In this document: piece by piece, positions 1-9,098 of the stretch
How the letters are laid out: each line of letters starts with the position of its first letter
How positions within the stretch are numbered: position 1 is the first letter of the stretch
NCBI GenBank assembly: GCA_039105265.1
Contig: JAPFFF010000051.1
Coordinates: 744,001 to 808,000 of the forward strand
Length of the DNA stretch: 64,000 bases
Origin: Tritrichomonas musculus
Taxonomy: Eukaryota > Parabasalia > Tritrichomonadida > Tritrichomonadidae
Direction: 5' to 3'
Notes under the pieces: generated by a model
Databases searched by the model: none
Told to the model about the DNA's origin: nothing
What the model saw: only the letters and a program-made list of their open reading frames with translations
Program-made: the position numbers and the translations under genes

Positions 1-477
1 TTTATACTATTAATATATGTTTAAATATTTTTAATCATAATAATTTCTAGATTTATATTTTGAATAGAAGAAATTTAAAAAACAAAAATTACAGTAATTC
101 TTCTTAAACCAATAATTCAAAATTGAATTTACCCGAAAAATTGAATTTTAATTTTTTAAAAAATCAATCAAATAATTCTGAGATATATTCAATTGATTCT
201 TTCAATTTCATTATCGTAGAAAAATATTATTTCAAATTTCAAATATTTTATTCAATTTTGTAAATCTCAAATTGATATCGATTCTAACAGTTTTAATTGA
301 AAATATCTAAAAAAATAAATCATTTTCTAAATAAAAAACAATTAATATAAATATTTCATTAAACATTAATATATAAAAAATTATTTAAATTAATAATAAA
401 TCACAAAAAAACATTTTTTTTGGTTGTCAAAATTTTCATTTTCAATCAAACCCCAGAATGCAACACCAAAAATAACT
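1..477. other. intergenic AT-rich sequence
   Basis: This stretch is very AT-rich, with short homopolymer runs and stops in all frames. I see no gene, repeat array or RNA gene in it. It is presumably the upstream region of the CH-domain gene that begins at 509. Confidence 0.6.
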
Positions 478-482
478 TCATT
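478..482 (+). promoter_or_regulatory. initiator-like motif (TCATT)
   Basis: TCATT lies 27-31 nt upstream of the ATG at 509. Trichomonads use an Inr of the form TCA followed by Y and W just upstream of the start codon. The motif is short and common in AT-rich DNA, so the call rests on position. Confidence 0.35.
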
Positions 483-508
483 TTTTATTTGTTATTCGAA
501 ATAATATA

Positions 509-3500
509 ATGAGTACTTCAAAAGTTGATAATTGGATCCCACTTCAGATCAAGGTTTTCACCAGGTGGGTAAATGGCCAATTAAAAGCCGGTAATTGCAG
601 CGAAATCGGAGAAATCACGAAAGACTTATCCAATGGTGTCCCTTTAGTCGAACTAGCAGAAATTCTTACGAAAAAACAAGCCCCAATCAAATGGGCCAAG
701 ACACCAAAACGAAATATTGATCAAGTTATGAACTGTGATTTATCCGTCGATATGTTTACGAAAGATGGAGTCAAATTAGTCGGTATCAGTGGTAAAGATG
801 TCAATGATAACAACGAGAAACTTATTTTAGGTTACGTATGGTCATTAATTTTACATTACTCCATCGGAAATGCAGTTACAGACGACAAAGACAATAATTC
901 AGCTAAGAAACCTGCCAAAAACGCGTTACTTGAATGGGCAATTGGACGAACCTCTAATTATCCAAATGTTAATAAGTTCCAACCATATTCAGTTTCAATG
1001 TGCGCTCTTCTAGATTCATATGTTCCGGAGAAGATTAATTATTATTCCTTAAATCCAGCAGATGTTGAGAAAAATGCAGAATTAGCATGCAAAGTCATGG
1101 AAGAACTCGGTATCCCAGTTTACGTTATGCCGGACGATCTCACAGCAAGTGGAGACAAAGTTGATGAGAAAACATTATTGACACAACTTGCTGCAGCCAA
1201 AGTAGTTCTCGAAAATTTGAAAGGAAAAGAAGCAGATGCCGAACGTTTTGCCAAAGAAAAAGCAGACGCCGAAAGAGCTGCCAGAGAGAAAGCAGAAGCC
1301 GAAGCGAAAGCCAAAGCTGATGCAGAACGTGCAGAACGTGAAAGAGAAGAAGCAGAAAGATTATCACGCGAGAAAGAAGAACAAGATCGTCTGGCACGTG
1401 AAAAAGCAGACGCTGAAGCGAAAGCAGAAGCAGAAAGATTGGCACGTGAAAAGGCAGAAGCTGAAGCGAAAGCAGAAGCAGATCGTCTAGCACGTGAAAA
1501 AGCTGAAGCTGATGCTAAAGCAGCAGCAGAAAGAGATAACTTATTAGCCGAGATAGAGCGTTTAAAGAAATCACTCGCTGAAACTGAGTCCGATAGAGAT
1601 AATTGGAAGGAGAAATATATGGTTGCACATGCCCATGAGGAACAATTAACGAAGGATAACGCGGACTTGTCAGCTGAAATAGAACGTTTGAAGAACGAAT
1701 TATCTGAGACTAAACGACAAGCCAAAGAAGATCATGACAATTTATCGAGCGAACTCGATCGTGTAAAGAAAGATGCTCAAGAAGATCACGATAACCTTTC
1801 AGCCGAAATTGATCGTTTGAAGAAAGAATTGGCTGACACGAAAGATCAAGCTAAAGTTGATCACGATAGCTTGACAGCCGAAATCGAGCGCTTGAAGAGA
1901 GAGTTGACTGACACTCAAACAGCAGCTAGAGAAGATCACGATAAATTGACAGCTGAAATAACAAGATTGAACTCAGAAGTCGAAAATTACAAGCAACAGG
2001 TTGAATCACTCAACGCAAAAACTGCTGAATTACAGTCAACAATCGAAGCTAAAGATAGAGAAATCGATGGTCTCAATGGAAAGATCAGTGAAATGACAAA
2101 TGAAATTTCAAGGTTGAACTCTGAAGTCAACAATTTCAAGTCACAAATCGAATCACTCAATGCAAAGGTTGCTGAATTACAGTCAACAGTCGAAGCTAAA
2201 GACAGAGAGATCGAAGCCCTCAACGGCAAGATTTCAGAGTTAACCTCTACAGTTGAATCACTCAATGCAAAGATCGCTGAATTGCAATCAACTGTTGAAG
2301 CCAAAGACAGAGAGATTGAAGCCCTCAACAGCAGGATCAGCGAATTGCAATCAGAAATTGAAAACTACAAGTCACAAATCGAAACACTTAATGGCAAGAT
2401 TGCTGAATTAACATCAACTGTTGAAGCCAAAGACAGAGAGATTGAAGCCCTCAACAGCAAGATTTCAGAATTGACATCAACAATTGAATCTCTCAACAGT
2501 AGAATCACTGAATTAACATCTGAAATTGACAATTACAAGTCACAAATCGAAACACTCAACTTTAAAGTAACTGAATTAACATCTGAAATCACAAGATTGA
2601 ACTCAGAAATTGACAGCTACAAGCAACAAATTGAAGGCCTCAACAGCAAGATAGCTGAATTACAGTCAACAGTTGAAGCCAAAGACAGAGAAATTGAAGG
2701 CCTCAACAGCAAGATTTCAGAGTTATCATCCACAATTGAATCTCTCAACACAAAGATCACTGAGTTAACGTCAACAATCGAAAGCAAAGACAGAGAGATC
2801 GAAGGACTTAATGGCAAGATCAACGACTTGACAAACGAAGTCACCAGATTGAATTCTGAAGTCGAAAACTACAAGTCACAGATAGAAACACTCAACAGCA
2901 AGATCACTGAATTAACGTCAGAACTTGAACGTGTCAAGAACCTCTTAGCAGAAGCACAAAGCAAGGGACAAGCCGACCACGACAAGTTAACCGCAGAAAT
3001 CGAAAGATTGAACCAACAAATCACAAGCATGACAAGCGAGATTGACAATTACAAGGCAACAATCGACGGCTTGAATTCAAAGATCGCCCAATTAGAATCA
3101 GAAATCGAGAACTTGAGAAGAGAGTTAGCTGACACACAACGTAACGCACAAGAAGACCATGACAAGTTATCAGCAGAAATCGAAAGATTAAAGAACGAAT
3201 TATCTGAAGCACAACGTAATGCTAAAGAAGACCACGATAACTTATCAGCAGAAATTGAAAGATTGAAGTCTGAAATTGAAAATTACAAGTCAAGAATTAC
3301 CGAATTAACATCTGAAGTTGACAGATTGAAGAACGAATTGTCTGAAACACAACGCAAGGCACAAGAAGACCATGACAATTTGTCTTTAGAAATTGAAAGA
3401 TTGAAGAATGAACTAGCTGAAACACAACGTAATGCTAAAGAAGATCATGATAACTTATCAGCTGAATTAGAAAGATTAAGAAAAGAATTAGCTGAAATCA

Positions 3501-3703
3501 TTCGTAAGGCACAAGAAGACCATGATAGCTTAGTTGCTGAAAATGAAAACTTGAAGGGTGAACTTTCTCAATTGAGAATCAAATTGACTGAGACAATACA
3601 AAATGCAGAAATTGATCATAACAAACTTAGCCAAGAATGTGAAAGATACAGGCAGGCATTAATTGAAATTGGTGAAATTGATGAGAATGCACTCGCAGAC
3701 TAA
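509..3703 (+). CDS. CH-domain (alpha-actinin/spectrin-type) actin-binding protein with long coiled coil
   Basis: The 1064-residue protein opens with a calponin-homology domain at about residues 13-120. It shows the KVFTRW start, the DL..G..LVEL core, and GVKLVGI followed by NEKLILG and a W.LIL helix, as in type-1 CH domains of alpha-actinin, spectrin and cortexillin. A weaker second CH-like segment (LLEWA... to about residue 215) follows, so a tandem actin-binding module is likely. Residues about 235-340 are a charged Ala/Glu/Lys/Arg helix. The rest is heptad-patterned coiled coil built from recurring segments such as IESLNSKI, ELTSTVEAKDREIE and EDHDKLSAEIERLK. There is no EF-hand or spectrin repeat I can recognise, so it is not a canonical alpha-actinin. 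By family it should bundle or tether F-actin at the cortex or cytoskeleton. Good codon content runs to the TAA at 3703. Confidence 0.85.
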   Translation: MSTSKVDNWIPLQIKVFTRWVNGQLKAGNCSEIGEITKDLSNGVPLVELAEILTKKQAPIKWAKTPKRNIDQVMNCDLSVDMFTKDGVKLVGISGKDVNDNNEKLILGYVWSLILHYSIGNAVTDDKDNNSAKKPAKNALLEWAIGRTSNYPNVNKFQPYSVSMCALLDSYVPEKINYYSLNPADVEKNAELACKVMEELGIPVYVMPDDLTASGDKVDEKTLLTQLAAAKVVLENLKGKEADAERFAKEKADAERAAREKAEAEAKAKADAERAEREREEAERLSREKEEQDRLAREKADAEAKAEAERLAREKAEAEAKAEADRLAREKAEADAKAAAERDNLLAEIERLKKSLAETESDRDNWKEKYMVAHAHEEQLTKDNADLSAEIERLKNELSETKRQAKEDHDNLSSELDRVKKDAQEDHDNLSAEIDRLKKELADTKDQAKVDHDSLTAEIERLKRELTDTQTAAREDHDKLTAEITRLNSEVENYKQQVESLNAKTAELQSTIEAKDREIDGLNGKISEMTNEISRLNSEVNNFKSQIESLNAKVAELQSTVEAKDREIEALNGKISELTSTVESLNAKIAELQSTVEAKDREIEALNSRISELQSEIENYKSQIETLNGKIAELTSTVEAKDREIEALNSKISELTSTIESLNSRITELTSEIDNYKSQIETLNFKVTELTSEITRLNSEIDSYKQQIEGLNSKIAELQSTVEAKDREIEGLNSKISELSSTIESLNTKITELTSTIESKDREIEGLNGKINDLTNEVTRLNSEVENYKSQIETLNSKITELTSELERVKNLLAEAQSKGQADHDKLTAEIERLNQQITSMTSEIDNYKATIDGLNSKIAQLESEIENLRRELADTQRNAQEDHDKLSAEIERLKNELSEAQRNAKEDHDNLSAEIERLKSEIENYKSRITELTSEVDRLKNELSETQRKAQEDHDNLSLEIERLKNELAETQRNAKEDHDNLSAELERLRKELAEIIRKAQEDHDSLVAENENLKGELSQLRIKLTETIQNAEIDHNKLSQECERYRQALIEIGEIDENALAD

Positions 3704-4051
3704 GCTCTTTTTTTTTTATAGATCATAGAATTTAATAGATTTTAACATGAAATCTAAATAAATATAAATTTTTAAAAAAAATATTATTTCTTTTTTATTT
3801 TATATTAGATCAAAATTGAATAAAGCAAAGGTATTCGCCAAAGTATTAGTTTTTTTTTTTTTAAAATCAACAGAAAAAATTAATTGAGAATAGTGAAATT
3901 TATTTAATAATACTTATAGAAATATTTCAATTAAAACAACCAAATAATCATTCAACATATATTTGGCAAATAAATATTTTTTTTCATTAATGAATTCAAA
4001 ACTCATTCAAAACCATGTTGATGCTGTGAACACCCATTATTTTGTATATAA
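3704..4051. other. intergenic sequence left of the transposon
   Basis: AT-rich, with T homopolymers just after the stop codon of the CH-domain gene. I see no gene. It ends at the TA dinucleotide (4052-4053) that flanks the transposon. Confidence 0.5.
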
Positions 4052-4053
4052 TA

Positions 4054-4180
4054 CAGTCGTTTAGGAAATAGATTCTTTTTTTTAGGAAATAAATTCCACC
4101 AATTTGAATGGTTTACATGAAGGTTTATTTTTTTTAGGAAATAAATTATTTTTTTTAGGAAATAAATTCCAGAACGATTA
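4054..4180 (+). repeat. left terminal inverted repeat of the transposon
   Basis: About 127 bp matching the right end in inverted orientation, from CAGTCGTTTAGG to CCAGAACGAT. Four copies of a TTTAGGAAATAAATTC-type box lie at about 4060, 4081, 4133 and 4154. They are candidate transposase-binding sites. The left TIR has about 30 bp between boxes 2 and 3 that is missing on the right. Confidence 0.85.
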
Positions 4181-4210
4181 TTTCTAATTCAAATTTTTTA
4201 TTTAAAAATA

Positions 4211-6718
4211 ATGTTAACAAGATCGAAATCTCAAGCCAAAGAAAAGCAAATTCCTGAACCAAAGCAAAGTTTTTTAACAAGCGGGATTAGAAATGCAGGT
4301 TGCAGTTGCTACCTCAACTGTTTGCTACAGATCTTTGCAAATTACACTCCTTTATTTCTCCAAATTAGTAAGATAAGTCCCCAAAAAGAATTAGAAGCCA
4401 AATTTTACTTGATTATACAAAAACTCATGCAATCTAAAGAACCGATTTCAGCTAATTGTTTTTTATCTGTATTAGGAAGAGAACTTCATATTAATATCTC
4501 TAATCAGCAGAATTTTTTTGATGTATTAAATGATTTATGCCGCAAAATCCCAATTATTTCTGAATTGTTTCAATTTGATATTGATATATCATATTTTCAA
4601 AAAAAGGCAAAAAAGCCTTTTCAATTTGCAACAGATAAACAATTTTATTTAATTAATTTTTCTGAAAGCCAAAATCGAATGCCTGCCTTATCTGAAATTT
4701 TTGTTTTTAAAAATATAAGATTTGATGGGAAAATTTGTAAAAAAATTAAACAAATGACCTCATTACCACGTATATTAACTTTTTCAATTGAGTATCGTTC
4801 ATACAATCAAACCAATTTTGCATTTGCGACAAAAATAAATTTAAAAAAATATTGTAAAATAGCCACAAAAGAAAATTTTGATTATGAACTATTTGCAATT
4901 CTAGTTTACATAAGTTTGAATCCAGGTCTTGGTCATTATGTTGTTTACATTCGAAATTTCGAGTCTGATCAATGGTTCGAATATAACGATTCAAAAGTAA
5001 CTGCATTAAAATCATTAAAAGAAGTGAATGATCGAATGAAAACATCACATGTTTCTGGATTATTTTACGTCAACAAAAGCATTTTTTCCAATTTTCAAAA
5101 GAAAAAAAGAAAATATGAAAATGCGATGAATCTCTTTTGTAAACAAACTTTCGTAGAAAAAAATGATATTGATAATACTTTAGTTGTTAAAGATGAAAAT
5201 GACAAGTATGGCAACGATGATGCTCCATGTACATCAGATATTGCTGAATATGAATATAGTTATATTGATACAGATGATGACAACCATAGCAAAGATGGCA
5301 GCGATGGAGATGATGACAGCGATAGCAAAGATGGTAGTGATGGCAATGATGGCAGCGATAGCACATCTTTTAAGAAACACAATAATGATGATATTGACTC
5401 TAGTTCATCTGACTTAGATGTATTTTCTATTAATAAAGAAAACCAAGAAGACCATATGCAACACCATTCAGTCAATTTCAAACATGGTCCTATTGATTAC
5501 ATTGATGTTAGACCACACGGAAATTTAACTGAATATATAAAACAATCACCTCAAATCCCAGAAGACGAAGATCAAAGGCCTGAACCTGTACAAGTTGATT
5601 TAAGTGATGATCATTTCGAAGAGGTTTCTGAAATAAATAAAAAGGTTAACAAAGATGAAACAACCATACCAAAAGTTAAAGAAAAAAGCAAAAGATTATA
5701 TGTTAAAACCACTCAGGCACAAAGGGACAGGCTTCAGCAGTTATATAATGAACACCAAGATACATGGCCGACACGAAAATATTCGATTGAAACAGGAATT
5801 CGAGAACAAAATTGCATAAAACTAATAAAAAAAATTAGACATAATGAATCTTTGGAAATCAAAAATTACTTAAAAGGACGCAACCCAAAAATTGATGCCA
5901 AACAAATCAGGATTCTTCAAAGCTCAATTGAAGAAGATCCATTTATGACGCTAAAGCAAATGCAACAAAAGTTAAAAAATGAGTCTGAGTTGGAAGTTTC
6001 TCAGACACAGATTTGGGAAGGTATAGTTGGCAATACACAAGTGGGGAAAAGATCTGGTTGTTACGTTTATTCTTTTAAAACTGCATCCAAAAGGGATCCT
6101 GAAGCCAATTCATATGAAAATAAACTTATTAGAAAGGAAAGGGTGAAGCAACTAACTCAATGCCTAGTTGAAGGTTACGAATGGGTGTGCATTGACGAAA
6201 CAAGGTTTGATGTTGGATATGTTAGAGTTAAAGGGTGGAGCAAAAAAGGTAAAAAGGTTTATATCCATAGAAAAAAAAGAGGTTTTTCATGCTCTGCTCT
6301 TACAGCTATTGGACCCAATGGAATGCTGTATTGCACCCTTGTCAGAGGGAAAGTCACGGCCGAAATATATGATGCCTTTCTAGACCACTTAGCAGAAGAA
6401 CTTAAGTCAGACGGTCCAATCGTATTTTGGATGGACAATGCCAGCATTCACAACAATGCACAAGAAAAATTCAAAAGTTCAAAACATAAAGTAATTTTCA
6501 ATGCACCATATTCGCCAGAAATTAATCCAATTGAAAATATTTTTGGAGTATGGAAAGAAAAGATCACTAAAGAAATAGTTCAGTTTAAATCAGAGGCCGA
6601 ATTGTTAGATCTTATTAAAGAAACATTTACCAAGATCGATCCAGCTACAGTTCGAAAAACATTGGAAAATACCCGTTGGAATGTGTTTCCCAAAGTGATT
6701 AAACTTGAAGACTTATGA
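4211..6718 (+). CDS. USP-like (C19) cysteine protease domain fused to DDE transposase
   Basis: The protein has 835 residues. Residues about 23-270 look like a compact ubiquitin-specific protease. The Cys box is GIRNAGCSCYLNCLLQ (nucleophile Cys33) and the His box is GHYVVY (His242), followed by WFEYND where Asn259 or Asp260 would complete the triad. Residues about 340-400 are an acidic Asp/Ser/Gly-rich linker. Residues about 490-610 are a helix-turn-helix-like DNA-binding region. A DDE catalytic domain follows, with CIDETRFD, WMDNASIHN and PYSPEINPIEN. About 32 residues separate the second Asp from the Glu. The single reading frame has no break, and the ATG at 4211 lies just inside the left TIR. 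Transposase function is well supported. Deubiquitinase activity is inferred from conserved motifs. The domain is shorter than typical USPs and may act on ubiquitin-like substrates or as a structural module. Confidence 0.85.
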   Translation: MLTRSKSQAKEKQIPEPKQSFLTSGIRNAGCSCYLNCLLQIFANYTPLFLQISKISPQKELEAKFYLIIQKLMQSKEPISANCFLSVLGRELHINISNQQNFFDVLNDLCRKIPIISELFQFDIDISYFQKKAKKPFQFATDKQFYLINFSESQNRMPALSEIFVFKNIRFDGKICKKIKQMTSLPRILTFSIEYRSYNQTNFAFATKINLKKYCKIATKENFDYELFAILVYISLNPGLGHYVVYIRNFESDQWFEYNDSKVTALKSLKEVNDRMKTSHVSGLFYVNKSIFSNFQKKKRKYENAMNLFCKQTFVEKNDIDNTLVVKDENDKYGNDDAPCTSDIAEYEYSYIDTDDDNHSKDGSDGDDDSDSKDGSDGNDGSDSTSFKKHNNDDIDSSSSDLDVFSINKENQEDHMQHHSVNFKHGPIDYIDVRPHGNLTEYIKQSPQIPEDEDQRPEPVQVDLSDDHFEEVSEINKKVNKDETTIPKVKEKSKRLYVKTTQAQRDRLQQLYNEHQDTWPTRKYSIETGIREQNCIKLIKKIRHNESLEIKNYLKGRNPKIDAKQIRILQSSIEEDPFMTLKQMQQKLKNESELEVSQTQIWEGIVGNTQVGKRSGCYVYSFKTASKRDPEANSYENKLIRKERVKQLTQCLVEGYEWVCIDETRFDVGYVRVKGWSKKGKKVYIHRKKRGFSCSALTAIGPNGMLYCTLVRGKVTAEIYDAFLDHLAEELKSDGPIVFWMDNASIHNNAQEKFKSSKHKVIFNAPYSPEINPIENIFGVWKEKITKEIVQFKSEAELLDLIKETFTKIDPATVRKTLENTRWNVFPKVIKLEDL

Positions 6719-6780
6719 AATATCTTTTAATACCTTCTTAATTAATTAAAACAGAAATAATTTATCCTTATTTTATTATT

Positions 6781-8354
6781 TTAATTATCTTTTTTCGCTT
6801 TATCTACTTCACCATTGTTTTCTTCTTCTTCATCACCATCTTCTTCTTCTTCTTCACCATCATCATCTTCTTCTTCTTCACCATCATCATCTTCTTCTTC
6901 TTCTTCGCCATCATCACCATCTTCTTCTTCTTCACCATCATCTTCTTCTTCTTCTTCTTCACCATCATCATCTTCTTCTTCTTCTTCTTCGTCACCATCA
7001 CCATCTTCTTCTTAGTCATCATCTTATTCTTCTTCTTCGTCATCATCACTATCTTCTTCTTCTTCGTCATCATCACTATCTTCTTCTTCTTCGTCATCAT
7101 CACCATCTTCTTCTCCTTCGTCATCATCACCATCTTCTTCTCCTTCGTCATCATCACCATCTTCTTCTCCTTCGTCATCATCACCATCTTCTTCTTCTTC
7201 GTCATCATCACCATCTTCTTCTCCTTCGTCATCATCACCATCTTCTTCTCCTTCGTCATCATCACCATCTTCTTCTCCTTCGTCATCATCACCATCTTCT
7301 TCTCCTTCGTCATCATCACCATCTTCTTCTCCTTCGTCATCATCACCATCTTCTTCTCCTTCGTCATCATCACCATCTTCTTCTCCTTCGTCATCATCAC
7401 CATCTTCTTCTCCTTCGTCATCATCACCATCTTCTTCTCCTTCGTCATCATCATCTTCTTCTTCTTCACCATCATCATCACCATCTTCTTCTTCTTCTTC
7501 TTCACCATCACCTTCTTCTTCTTCTTCTCCTTCGTCATCATCATCATCTTCTTCTTCTCCTTCGTCATCATCACCTTCTTCTTCTTCTTCATCACCATCA
7601 CCTTCTTCTTCTTCTTCTTCTTCATCACCATCACCTTCTTCTTCTTCTTCTTCTTCGTCACCATCACCATCTTCTTCTTCTTCGTCACCATCACCATCTT
7701 CTTCTTCTTCGTCACCATCACCTTCTTCTTCTTCTTCTTCTTCGTCACCATCACCATCACCTTCTTCTTCTTCTTCTTCTTCGTCACCATCACCATCTTC
7801 TTCTTCATCACCATCACCATCTTCTTCTTCTTCTTCTTCGTCACCATCACCATCTTCTTCTTCTTCTTCTTCGTCACTATCACCTTCTTCTTCTTCTTCT
7901 TCTTCTTCACCATCACCTTCTTCTTCTTCTTCTTCTTCGTCACCATCACCATCTTCTTCTTCTTCGTCACCATCACCATCTTCTTCTTCTTCTTCACCAT
8001 CATCATAGTCATCTTCTTCTTCTTCGTCGTCATCATCACCATCTTCTTCTTCTTCTTCGTCATCATCACCTTCTTCTTCTTCTTCACCATCATCACCATC
8101 TTCTTCTTCACCATCATCATAATCTTCTTCTTCTTCTTCGTCACCATCACCTTCTTCTTCTTCATCACCATCACCTTCTTCTTCTTCTTCTTCTTCGTCA
8201 TCATCATTTTCTTCTTCTTCTCTGTCACCGTCACTATCGTCTTCTTTGTCACCATCATCTTCTTCTTCGTAGTCATCATCATTACCTTCATCTTCTTCAC
8301 CATCATCTTCGCCTTAATCCTCTTCATCATTATAATCTTTTTCAAAATTATCAT
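6781..8354 (-). repeat. low-complexity acidic-coding tract inside the transposon
   Basis: The plus strand is almost pure TTC/TTCTTCATCACC-type sequence. On the minus strand, the frame that ends with TAA at 6781-6783 reads as an acidic E/D/G protein with units such as DEGEEDGDD and EEEDYDDG. It finishes with a less repetitive tail, ENNGEVDKAKKDN. That frame has three internal TAA codons (7012-7014, 7024-7026, 8314-8316) and no visible ATG. A longer uninterrupted minus frame (6804-8354) reads only as Lys/Met/Val runs and is probably not the biological frame. This is either a decayed second gene of the element or a simple-sequence expansion. The 250 bp from 8355 to the right TIR show nothing else. 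Confidence 0.55.
7093..7446 (-). repeat. 27-bp minisatellite (about 13 units) within the acidic tract
   Basis: A 27-bp unit, nine codons encoding DEGEEDGDD in the acidic minus-strand frame, repeats about 13 times with very few changes. A unit length divisible by three and near-perfect copies suggest recent expansion in a frame that was once coding. Confidence 0.75.
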
Positions 8355-8607
8355 CTTTTGTACTTTTATATAATTTTCTTAAGTTTAAAAATTTATAAAA
8401 CCTGAATTTATATCAAATTTTATCATGACTAAATCCAAAGTTTTTTTCAATCTTTGATGATTCAAGAATTTCTTGTTAAAAATTGTAATATAATGTTTTT
8501 AATCTTGTATATTATTCGAATTATGTTTATAATCTCATTAACAATTTTGATAGAACTCTGGAAAGCTTTGCTGGTCCTTTTTTACAAAATAAAAATTGAA
8601 TGCAAAA

Positions 8608-8703
8608 TGATCGTTCTGGAATTTATTTCCTAAAAAAAATATTTTATTTCCTAAAAAAAAGAATCTGTTTCCTAAAAAAAAGAATTTATTTCCTAAACGA
8701 CTG
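8608..8703 (-). repeat. right terminal inverted repeat of the transposon
   Basis: About 96 bp, the inverted partner of 4054-4180, with four boxes reading GAATTTATTTCCTAAA or a close variant at about 8619, 8639, 8661 and 8682. It ends ...CGACTG followed by TA. Confidence 0.85.
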
Positions 8704-8706
8704 TAT

Positions 8707-9077
8707 AAATCAAAATTTCGATTTTTCTCAAAAATGTTAGCATAAAGAGTTATAATTTTACTTTTGTTTATTATGCAATAATATATATAGAAGCGATATA
8801 TATGATTCAATATGGAAACAATAATCCAAATAATCCGATATTTCGATTTTATTTTTTCATCTTCAGCAATAGAAAAAATGCTAAATTTTCAATTTTTGGT
8901 TCGAATGCTATATTTATTTATATCAACTATTAAGTGCTTAACATATTGATATATTTCATTTATTACCAAAGTCTTTGTATCTAGAGAAAAATAAAAAATA
9001 AATAAAAAATTTTAAAAAATTTTAAAAATTTTCCGATCACATTTATATCCATTTTCACATTTGAATCCTTTTCTGTA
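8707..9077 (+). repeat. 371-bp dispersed repeat, copy 1
   Basis: Nearly identical to 24087-24457 in direct orientation and with the same length. I noticed a difference only near the right end (CCGATCAC against CGATTCAC). It begins AAATCAAAATTTCG directly after the transposon's right TA and ends ...CCTTTTCTGTA just past the 3' end of the kinase frame. It has no ORF and no recognisable terminal repeats. Confidence 0.85.
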
Positions 9078-9098
9078 ATTAAGTTAAGTTAAATCAAA

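Larger units (their letters stand above)
4054..8703 (+). mobile_element. complete TA-flanked DNA transposon (Tc1/mariner/IS630 superfamily) carrying a USP-transposase fusion gene
   Basis: The element is 4650 bp. It starts CAGTCGTTTAGGAAATA and ends with the reverse complement of that sequence. TA lies directly outside both ends (4052-4053 and 8704-8705), as expected for the Tc1/mariner superfamily. The terminal inverted repeats are about 127 and 96 bp, and each holds four copies of a TTTAGGAAATAAATTC-like motif. Inside are a plus-strand 835-codon gene (4211-6718) and a long low-complexity tract (about 6781-8354) that is acidic when read on the minus strand. The near-identity of the outer TIR sequence and the intact large ORF suggest recent activity. 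The element is unusually large for this superfamily. Confidence 0.85.

Noticed and set aside
6815-7015. Plus-strand Ser/Pro-rich ORF
   Set aside because: Another frame of the same simple repeat, with no non-repetitive part.
6804-8354. 516-codon minus-strand ORF reading as Lys/Met/Val runs
   Set aside because: It is an out-of-phase reading of GAA/GAT simple repeats. The biologically sensible frame is the acidic one, and Lys/Met runs of this length have no family resemblance.
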